Shown piece by piece: positions 1-5,117 of a stretch of 6,849 bases of DNA. Under the pieces are notes generated by a model. The model did not search any database. It saw only the letters and a list, made by a program, of their open reading frames with translations, and had not been told where the DNA came from. How positions within the stretch are numbered: position 1 is the stretch's first letter; every line of letters begins with the position of its first letter. The stretch covers positions 1 through 6,849 of the forward strand of contig JAEZKN010000033.1 of NCBI GenBank assembly GCA_023415395.1, given 5' to 3'. A program made the translations under genes and the position numbers. Source of the DNA: Actinomycetes bacterium. GTDB taxonomy: Bacteria > Actinomycetota > Actinomycetes > Propionibacteriales > Nocardioidaceae.

Positions 1-668
1 GTCTCGATCACCGGGACCGTCGACTCCTCCACGACCGAGCGGATCAGGCCCGCTCCCCCGCGCGGGATCAGCACGTCGACGTGCCCGCGCGCGCGCATCA
101 GCTCCTTGACGCTGTCGTGGGTGTCGCCGGGCACGAGCTGGACCACGTCGGCGTCGAGGCCGGCGGAGACGACCGCGTCGCGCAGCGCGGCGACGATCGC
201 GGCGTTGCTGGAGCGGGCGCTGGAGCTGCCGCGCAGGAGCACCGCGTTGCCGGACTTCAGGCAGATGCCGGCGGCGTCGGCGGTGACGTTGGGCCGGGCC
301 TCGTAGATCATCCCGACCACGCCGAACGGCACCCGGACCTGGCGCAGCTCGAGACCGTTGGCCAGCGTCCCCCCGCGCACGACCTCCCCGACCGGGTCGG
401 GCAGGCCGGCCACGTCGCGCAGGCCCTGGGCCATGCCGGTCAGGCGCTCGGGGGTGAGCCGGAGGCGGTCGACGATGTTGGGCGGCGTACCGCCCTGCTC
501 GGCGCGCGCGACGTCCTCGGCGTCGGCCGCGAGGATCGCGTCCTCGGCGGCGAGGAGCGCGTCGGCCATCGCGTGCAGGGCGGCGTCCTTCTGCGCACGG
601 GGGGCGAGCGCGAGACCGTGGCTGGCCTCCCTCGCCCGCTGGGCGACCTCGACGACGGCACCGATCAT
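1..668 (-). CDS. proA: Glutamate-5-semialdehyde dehydrogenase (gamma-glutamyl phosphate reductase), N-terminal half, cut by the window edge
   Basis: ProA reduces gamma-glutamyl phosphate to glutamate-5-semialdehyde with NADPH, the second step of proline synthesis from glutamate, in the cytoplasm. Reading the minus strand from the ATG at 666-668 gives 222 codons without a stop to the window edge. The N-terminus begins MIGAVVEVAQRAREASHGLA. The diagnostic ProA block follows at about residues 119-150: IYEARPNVTADAAGICLKSG, then NAVLLRGSSSA, which is the aldehyde-dehydrogenase-type cofactor-binding region. Further on is a VQLVPGD segment and a DVLIPRGGAGLI segment typical of the family. Family members are about 415-430 residues, so about half is missing, including the catalytic cysteine. 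The ATG was chosen because it lies six bases after a good -10 box and fits the usual ProA N-terminus. No Shine-Dalgarno sequence is close to it. The identification is firm from the motif string alone. Confidence 0.96.
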   Translation of the reverse strand, partial: MIGAVVEVAQRAREASHGLALAPRAQKDAALHAMADALLAAEDAILAADAEDVARAEQGGTPPNIVDRLRLTPERLTGMAQGLRDVAGLPDPVGEVVRGGTLANGLELRQVRVPFGVVGMIYEARPNVTADAAGICLKSGNAVLLRGSSSARSSNAAIVAALRDAVVSAGLDADVVQLVPGDTHDSVKELMRARGHVDVLIPRGGAGLIRSVVEESTVPVIE

Positions 669-704
669 GGGGAAAGCGTAGGGCGAGGCAACCTCCGGCG
701 TCGG
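669..704 (-). promoter_or_regulatory. Candidate leaderless promoter of proA
   Basis: On the minus strand the -10-like box TACGCT (675-680) is followed by exactly six bases (TTCCCC) and then the proA ATG. This is the geometry in which transcription starts on the A of ATG, as is common for leaderless actinobacterial mRNAs (TANNNT box). The only GGAGG in the region is about 24 bases upstream of the ATG, too far to act as a ribosome binding site, which agrees with a leaderless start. The -35 region is weak: CCGACG at 699-704 with an 18-bp spacer matches only the GAC core of TTGACA. Confidence 0.5.
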
Positions 705-714
705 CGCTGCGTCA

Positions 715-743
715 TACGGTGGTCACCTCATCTCGTGAAAGGG
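715..743 (+). promoter_or_regulatory. Candidate -10 box and ribosome binding site for the lysyl oxidase gene
   Basis: TACGGT at 715-720 fits the TANNNT -10 consensus and would start transcription near 727. GAAAGGG at 737-743 is a modest Shine-Dalgarno match, 8 bases before an in-frame TTG at 752. If both are real, the GTG at 719 lies in the promoter and translation starts at TTG 752. No convincing -35 box is visible. This promoter is divergent from that of proA, and the two -10 boxes are only 34 bp apart. Confidence 0.35.
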
Positions 744-2209
744 CCACTCCGTTGCGCCGCTCCCTCCTCGCCGCCGCCAGCCTCGCGCTGGCCGCGCCTC
801 TCCTCGCCAGCGTCGCGACGGCCACCGCCGCCGACGAGCCCGAGCCCGAGCCGACCACGTCGCGGCTCACGCTCTGGGCACCCAAGGTCGTCACGGCCTA
901 CTCCTTCCGCAACCGCGCCTGGACCGACCTCGGCCTGCGCGCCGTCGCCGACGGCGGCCCGTTCGAGCTCTGGTCGCACCGCGCGTCCTACGACGACCTG
1001 ATCGAGACCAGCTGGGTCAGCGGCGACACCACGGTCGAGCTGCCGGCCGGCTCGATGTCCGACTTCTCCGGCCTCAAGCGCTTCCTGACGATCACCGTCG
1101 ACCCGAAGAAGAAGGGCGAGAAGACCTTCACGCTAACCCGCAAGGCGTGCCTCAACGGCTACTCCGAGCGGGTGCGGCCGGACGCGCCGGCGCGCTCGCC
1201 CTACCCGGTCGGCTGCTGGTACAACCCCTACACGCTCGGCTCGGTCCAGGGCGTCCAGGAGGGCTGGGCCACGCCGCTGCTGAGCCAGGGCCGGCCCCTG
1301 AAGATCGCTCCGGGCGCCTACACCGTCACCGCCACGGTCAACCCGACCTACGCCGAGCTGTTCGGTCTCTCGCCCGAGGAGGCCACGCGCGAACTCACGC
1401 TGAAGGTCATCGACGAGAGCCGGGGCGAGCCCGGCCACGACCACGACCACCGCGCGCTCGTCGCGAAGCCGGCCCAGACGGCGCCGGCCGGGGCGCCGGG
1501 TCGCGCCGACGACGACGGGCCGATGCCCGACCTGCGGTCCCTCCCGGCCTGGGGCATCTCGCTGTCGAAGAACTCCAAGTACCTCCGCTTCTCCGCCACC
1601 GTGTGGAACGCCGGCGACAGCCCGCTGGTCGTGGACGGCTTCCGTCGCGAGGACGAGGACCTGATGGACGCCTACCAGTACTACTTCGACGCCGAGGGCA
1701 ACCAGACCGGCTACGAGGAGGTCGGCGCGCTGCACTTCGACCACAAGGACTCCCACCAGCACTGGCACTTCGAGGACTTCGCCCGCTACTCGCTGCTCGA
1801 CTCGGAGCTGAACGAGGCGGTCCGCTCGCGCAAGGAGGCCTTCTGCCTGGCCAACACCGACTCGGTCGACCTGACCGTCCCCGACGCGGAGTGGCGCCCG
1901 GAGAACACCGACCTCGCGACCTCGTGCGGCGACCTCTCCTCGCTCTCGATCCGCGAGGTGCTCGCGGCCGGCTGGGGTGACACCTACACGCAGTACCGCG
2001 CGGGCCAGTCGTTCAAGATCTCGAACCTGCCCAACGGCACCTACTACGTCTCGGTGCTCGCCAACCCCGACGGCCGCCTGCACGAGCAGTCGACCGACAA
2101 CAACCAGTCGTTGCGCCAGATCCGGCTCAGCGGCAAGCCCGACAAGCGCAAGGTCACCGTCAAGCAGGTCGGGATCATCGAGGAGGAGCAGTACGGCGGC
2201 ACCGGCTGA
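719..2209 (+). CDS. Secreted lysyl oxidase-family copper amine oxidase
   Basis: Lysyl oxidases oxidise the epsilon-amino group of peptidyl lysine to an aldehyde, using copper and a lysine tyrosylquinone (LTQ) cofactor. The 496-aa product starts with a signal peptide: Arg13-Arg14, a hydrophobic stretch to about residue 32, and cleavage near 35-38 (TATAA/DE). The C-terminal domain (about 275-465) carries the hallmarks. SHQHWHFEDFARYSLL has His346, His348 and His350 as copper ligands. KEAFCL supplies Lys372 and GWGDTY supplies Tyr423, equivalent to the LTQ pair of human LOX (Lys320/Tyr355). NGTYYVSVLANP and TDNN follow as in animal LOX. The mature chain has four cysteines (144, 166, 376, 403), enough for two disulfides. 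Residues about 45-230 form a beta-rich region, joined by an Asp/Pro/Ala-rich linker containing HDHDH (240-244). The GTG at 719 is the longest start; TTG 752 has the better ribosome binding site and keeps the signal peptide. The natural substrate is unknown. The gene stands alone between divergent proA and a hairpin. Confidence 0.88.
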   Translation: MVTSSRERATPLRRSLLAAASLALAAPLLASVATATAADEPEPEPTTSRLTLWAPKVVTAYSFRNRAWTDLGLRAVADGGPFELWSHRASYDDLIETSWVSGDTTVELPAGSMSDFSGLKRFLTITVDPKKKGEKTFTLTRKACLNGYSERVRPDAPARSPYPVGCWYNPYTLGSVQGVQEGWATPLLSQGRPLKIAPGAYTVTATVNPTYAELFGLSPEEATRELTLKVIDESRGEPGHDHDHRALVAKPAQTAPAGAPGRADDDGPMPDLRSLPAWGISLSKNSKYLRFSATVWNAGDSPLVVDGFRREDEDLMDAYQYYFDAEGNQTGYEEVGALHFDHKDSHQHWHFEDFARYSLLDSELNEAVRSRKEAFCLANTDSVDLTVPDAEWRPENTDLATSCGDLSSLSIREVLAAGWGDTYTQYRAGQSFKISNLPNGTYYVSVLANPDGRLHEQSTDNNQSLRQIRLSGKPDKRKVTVKQVGIIEEEQYGGTG

Positions 2210-2216
2210 CCGGCGC

Positions 2217-2243
2217 AGCCGGGCTGTCCACAGCCGCCCGGCT
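2217..2243 (+). terminator. GC-rich hairpin after the lysyl oxidase gene, possible terminator
   Basis: AGCCGGGC (2217-2224) pairs perfectly with GCCCGGCT (2236-2243) across an 11-nt loop, beginning 8 bases after the lysyl oxidase stop codon. A second hairpin, CCCGG (2237-2241) with CCGGG (2246-2250), shares bases with it, so the two exclude each other. There is no T-tract, so this is a GC-type terminator candidate only. It could equally be leader structure for the next gene, 34 bases further on. Confidence 0.45.
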
Positions 2244-2283
2244 CGCCGGGTTCGAGAGATCACCACTCGGGCAGATCCGTCCC

Positions 2284-3286
2284 ATGGACGAAGACGCGAT
2301 CCTCCGGCTCCTTCGCCGACAGGCGGGGGTGGTCTCACGAGCCCAGGTCCGCGAGCTCGGCGGCACGGACGACGACATCGAGCGGCTGGTCCGGCGACGC
2401 CTGTGGGCCACGGTCCACCGGGGTGTGTACGTCGACCACACGGGGCCCCTGACCTGGGACCAACGAGCGTGGGCCGCCGTGCTGTACCACGCACCAGCCG
2501 TGCTCGACGGGCGCTCGGCGATGCGCGCCCACCGCATGCGGGTCGTCCCCGCGATCGCGCCGGACTCCGAGCCGATCGAGGTGGCCGTCGCGCAGGGTCG
2601 GCGCGTTGCTCCGGCCGCCGGCATCCGGGTACGCCGCGTCCGGGATCTCGAGACGGTCAGCAGGACGACTGGACGACCGCCCCGGCTCGACCTGGAGCAC
2701 GCCGTCCTGAGGGCCGCCGCTGCCGCGTCGCGCGAGGACACGTCGGTAGCGATCCTGGCCGATGCCTGTCAGGACGGTCGGACCACGGCCCGTCGTCTTG
2801 CCGCCGCGCTGGGTCGGCATCCTCGGGTGAGGAACCGCCGCTTGCTGGCCGAGGTCCTCGACGACGTCTCCTCCGGCGCCTGCTCGGCGCTCGAAAGGCG
2901 CTACCTCGTCCAGGTCGAGCGCGCCCACGGTCTCCCGCCGGGGGTCCCGTCAGGAGCGGGGGGAAGGTCCGACCTACCGCGACGTGCGCTACGTCCCCGA
3001 GAAGGTGGTCGTCGAGCTCGACGGTCAGCTGGCCCACGGCCGCACCGTGCAGCGCTGGGCCGACCTCGACCGCGATCTCTCGGCGGCCGCATCCGGCGAG
3101 GTGACGGTGCGCGCGGGCTGGGGCCAGGTGCTCGAGCCCTGCCGGCTCGCGGCTGCCGTCGCTCGGCTGCTGAGGAGCCGCGGCTGGGCCGGTCGGCCAC
3201 GCGCCTGCGGACCAGGGTGCCCCGTCGCCGACAGTGGAGATCCTCCGGCACCAGGTGCCGACGGATCTCCATCGTCGCCGTCGTAG
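2284..3286 (+). pseudogene. AbiEi-type winged-helix / DUF559 (Vsr-like nuclease fold) protein, interrupted by a +1 frameshift
   Basis: From the ATG at 2284 the first frame gives about 220 residues. An N-terminal winged helix (about 1-60, with AGVVSRAQVRELG and LWATVHRGVYV) resembles the AbiEi antitoxin domain of type IV toxin-antitoxin systems. Family homology in this frame ends near VERAHGLPPG. It resumes in the next forward frame as YRDVRYVPEKVVVELDGQLA, then a WADLDRDL segment, GWGQVLEPCRLA and RACGPGC, ending at TAG 3284-3286. The RDV...VELDG pair is the PD-(D/E)xK-like core of DUF559 proteins, which are related to Vsr endonuclease. Skipping one G in the G5 run at 2940-2944 joins the frames (GLPPG-SRQERGEG) into a 333-aa protein, the expected size. 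Without correction the first frame runs on to 3306 with an unrelated arginine-rich tail. No strong ribosome binding site precedes 2284. No AbiEii toxin lies beside it, so the toxin-antitoxin label describes a domain only. This could be a pseudogene, a sequencing error or, less likely, programmed frameshifting. Confidence 0.75.
3236..3270. repeat. Near-perfect inverted repeat (two 17-bp arms, 1-bp centre) at the end of the DUF559 gene; possible bidirectional terminator or dispersed palindrome
   Basis: GGAGATCCTCCGGCACC (3236-3252) and GGTGCCGACGGATCTCC (3254-3270) are inverted copies with only two adjacent mismatches. One further outer pair (T3235 with A3271) extends the stem. It lies inside the last codons of the frame-corrected DUF559 gene, after its conserved CGPGC segment, and 63 bp beyond the stop of the convergent phosphotransferase gene. 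A hairpin here could end transcripts from both sides, although there is no T-tract. Its position suggests that it was added onto the gene's original 3' end. Confidence 0.8.
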
Positions 3287-3320
3287 GCCGTCGTAGGCCG
3301 TCGTAGGCCGTGGTGGGCCG
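3281..3320. repeat. 10-bp tandem repeat, three perfect copies plus one imperfect
   Basis: TCGTAGGCCG occurs three times without a gap (3281-3290, 3291-3300, 3301-3310). It is followed by a fourth copy with two changes (TGGTGGGCCG, 3311-3320). Because the unit is 10 bp, the TAG inside it falls in a different forward frame in each copy (3284, 3294, 3304). The array therefore stops all three plus-strand frames. It fills most of the gap between the two convergent genes, from the end of the inverted repeat to 13 bp before the phosphotransferase stop. Confidence 0.9.
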
Positions 3321-3332
3321 GCGCAGCCGACG

Positions 3333-4121
3333 TCAGGTGGCGTGCCAGTCCTGCGCGCGGACGATGGCGTCGAGGCGGGCCGCGGCGCGGTCGGCGACCG
3401 GGTTCTCCCCCGCTCGCGACGCGAGTTCGGCGAGCGCGTGGAGGTCGGCGGCGCGGGCGAGCTCGAGGGCCCGCCCGGGGTCGGGGTAGGCCGACAGCAC
3501 GCCCTCGACGTACGCCGGCTCGCGGTCGAAGCGCAGCAGGTTGCCCAGGTCGGTGAACGGGTGGCCGGCGTGCGCGAGCTCCCAGTCGAGCACACCGGTG
3601 ACCTCGAGGGTCTCGGGGTCGACGAGCAGGTTCTTGGGGTTCAGGTCGCTGTGGACCAAGCAGGCGCGCGCCTCCTCGTCCAGCAGCGCCTCCGCCCGGC
3701 GCCCCAGGCCCCCCAGCGCCTCGGGGAGGGTGAGGTCGTACCGCTCGATCCGGAGGTCGCCGTCGGCGAAGACCCCGCGCCGCAGCATCGGCATCGCGCT
3801 CAAGGCGGCGGCCACCCGGCCGACGGCCGCGCCCACGCGGCGCAGCCGGTCGGGCGGGAGCGTGGGCAGCAGCAGGTCCCCGCGAACGCCGGGCAGGAAC
3901 TCCGTCACGAGGAGCCCAGGCCGCTGCTCGAGCACCGCAGGGACGGGCAGCAGCCCGCGCACGAGCCGCAGCAGCGACGCCTGGATCTCGGCCGCCTCCG
4001 GAGGATGACGAAGGCCGGCGAAGATCCGCACCACGGTGCGGTCTCCGCCGGCCTCGGCCAGGAACGTCTCCCCGGACCAGCCACCCTCGAGCGGCCGGAG
4101 CGACGCGAAGTCGCCGTCCAA
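3333..4121 (-). CDS. APH-family phosphotransferase (aminoglycoside phosphotransferase / choline kinase-like fold)
   Basis: The 262-residue product belongs to the APH/choline-kinase-like superfamily, which transfers phosphate from ATP to small hydroxylated molecules. An N-terminal glycine-rich nucleotide loop (LEGGWSGETFLAE, about 11-23) is followed by TVVRIFAG with the likely ATP-contacting Arg32 in place of the usual lysine. The catalytic loop is LVHSDLNPKN, with His157, Asp159 and Asn164. The metal-binding segment VLDWELAHAGHPFTDLGNLL has Asp179. Substrate is not predictable; the family covers antibiotics, sugars, choline and amino acids, so resistance should not be assumed. The start is TTG at 4119-4121, the only usual start codon between the etfA stop and the glycine-rich loop. 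It lacks a Shine-Dalgarno sequence, and only 15 bases separate it from the etfA stop, so translation is probably coupled to etfA. The gene is the last of the minus-strand run and converges on the DUF559 gene. Confidence 0.85.
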   Translation of the reverse strand: MDGDFASLRPLEGGWSGETFLAEAGGDRTVVRIFAGLRHPPEAAEIQASLLRLVRGLLPVPAVLEQRPGLLVTEFLPGVRGDLLLPTLPPDRLRRVGAAVGRVAAALSAMPMLRRGVFADGDLRIERYDLTLPEALGGLGRRAEALLDEEARACLVHSDLNPKNLLVDPETLEVTGVLDWELAHAGHPFTDLGNLLRFDREPAYVEGVLSAYPDPGRALELARAADLHALAELASRAGENPVADRAAARLDAIVRAQDWHAT

Positions 4122-4136
4122 GGAGTCCAGGGGGGA

Positions 4137-5102
4137 TCAGCCCTTGCGCTTGGTGACTTCCTCGGTGAGGGCTGGGAGGACCGTGTGCAGGTCCCCCACC
4201 ACACCGAAGTCGACGAGCTCGAAGATCGGGGCCTCTTCGTCCTTGTTGACGGCCACGATGGTCTTCGAGGTCTGCATGCCGGCGCGGTGCTGGATCGCAC
4301 CGGAGATGCCGTTGGCGACGTAGAGCTGCGGCGAGACGGTCTTGCCGGTCTGCCCGACCTGGAAGGAGTGCGGCATCCAGCCCGAGTCGACCGCGGCGCG
4401 CGAGGCGCCGACCGCCGCGCCGAGGGCGTCGGCGAGGCCCTCGACCGGCTCGAAGTTGCCGCCGGTGCCACGGCCGCCGGAGACCACGATCGCGGCCTCG
4501 GTGAGCTCGGGGCGACCGGTCGCCTTGCGCGGCTGGGAGGCCACGATCTGGGCGGCCTTGGCGGCGTCGGAGATCTCCGGGGAGAACTCCTCGACCGCGG
4601 CGGCGCCCTCGGACTCCTCGGGGGCGGCGGCGTTCGGCTTGACCGTGATGATCGGCGTGCCCTGGGTGACCTTGCCCTGCAGCGTGTAGTTGCCGGCGAA
4701 CACGCTCTGCGTGACGACCGGCCCCTGGTCGGATCCGGGCTGCACGTCGACGGCGTCGGTGATCAGGCCGGACTCCAGCTTGATCGAGAGGCGGGCGCCG
4801 ATCTCCTTGCCCTCCGCGGTGGAGGGGATGAGGATCGCCGCGGGCGACGCCTGGGCGGCCAGCTGCTGCAGCGCCTCGGCCTTGGGGGCGACGAGGTAGC
4901 CCTTGATCTGGCTGTCGTCGACGACGTAGACCTTCTCGGCGCCGTACTTCTTGACCTTCTCGGTCGCCTCGGCGGCCTGGTCCGCCGGGCCGATGTAGAC
5001 CGCGGACGGCTCACCCAGGCGCTTGGCGATCGTGAGGAGCTCGTACGTCGGCTTGCGGACCGCACCGTCGACGTGGTCGATCAGGACGAGAACTTCAGAC
5101 AT
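4137..5102 (-). CDS. etfA: Electron transfer flavoprotein alpha subunit
   Basis: EtfA binds FAD and, with EtfB, carries electrons from acyl-CoA dehydrogenases to ETF-quinone oxidoreductase. The 321-aa chain has the N-terminal Rossmann-like domain (from MSEVLVLIDH). Its C-terminal FAD domain carries SGGRGTGG (208-215), SRAAVDSGW (234-242) and QVGQTGKT (248-255). The ETF-alpha signature LYVANGISGAIQH...AVN spans about 260-286, followed by DEEAPIFELVDFGVVGD. Length and motifs are those of canonical ETF rather than the longer bifurcating types. The ATG at 5102 is chosen because GAGGAG lies 9 bases upstream and the protein then starts exactly as homologues do; the frame stays open further upstream but without family similarity. 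Only 13 bases separate it from the etfB stop, so the two are co-transcribed. The stop codon is in the same frame as the downstream phosphotransferase. Confidence 0.97.
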   Translation of the reverse strand: MSEVLVLIDHVDGAVRKPTYELLTIAKRLGEPSAVYIGPADQAAEATEKVKKYGAEKVYVVDDSQIKGYLVAPKAEALQQLAAQASPAAILIPSTAEGKEIGARLSIKLESGLITDAVDVQPGSDQGPVVTQSVFAGNYTLQGKVTQGTPIITVKPNAAAPEESEGAAAVEEFSPEISDAAKAAQIVASQPRKATGRPELTEAAIVVSGGRGTGGNFEPVEGLADALGAAVGASRAAVDSGWMPHSFQVGQTGKTVSPQLYVANGISGAIQHRAGMQTSKTIVAVNKDEEAPIFELVDFGVVGDLHTVLPALTEEVTKRKG

Positions 5103-5111
5103 GGGTCGCTG

Positions 5112-5117
5112 CTCCTC
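5112..5117 (-). promoter_or_regulatory. Ribosome binding site of etfA, overlapping the etfB stop codon
   Basis: GAGGAG on the minus strand, 9 bases before the etfA ATG. Its first two bases are the last two of the etfB stop TGA (TGAGGAG), an arrangement that favours translational coupling and equal amounts of the two ETF subunits. Confidence 0.8.

Noticed and set aside
81..1001. Long plus-strand reading frame (306 codons) across proA and the start of the lysyl oxidase gene
   Set aside because: It is the antisense shadow of proA; the translation is a low-complexity Ala/Gly/Arg/Asp mix, while the minus strand encodes clear ProA motifs.
2273..2281. AGATCCGTC before the DUF559 gene as an inverted copy of the 3' palindrome arm (3260-3268)
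   Set aside because: Only 9 bp match and no flanking similarity; expected by chance at this size and composition.
1133..2494. 453-codon minus-strand frame antisense to the lysyl oxidase gene
   Set aside because: A GC-driven shadow with Val/Gly/Arg/Leu-rich sequence and no recognisable motif; the plus strand carries the signal peptide and LOX motifs.
2284..3286. Complete type IV toxin-antitoxin (AbiEi/AbiEii) or other defence system
   Set aside because: Only an AbiEi-like winged helix fused to a DUF559 nuclease-like domain is present. No toxin partner lies beside it, and the gene is frameshifted.
2947..3306. Arg-rich tail of the uncorrected DUF559 frame as a real C-terminal domain
   Set aside because: The sequence is a frame shadow; the DUF559 core (VVVELDG, GWGQVLEPCRLA) is in the adjacent frame over the same bases.
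3281..3320. CRISPR-like array
   Set aside because: The units are 10 bp and contiguous with no spacers.
3333..4121. Aminoglycoside resistance gene
   Set aside because: Only the general APH fold is supported. Nothing in the sequence or context shows an antibiotic substrate, and the gene is coupled to etfA.
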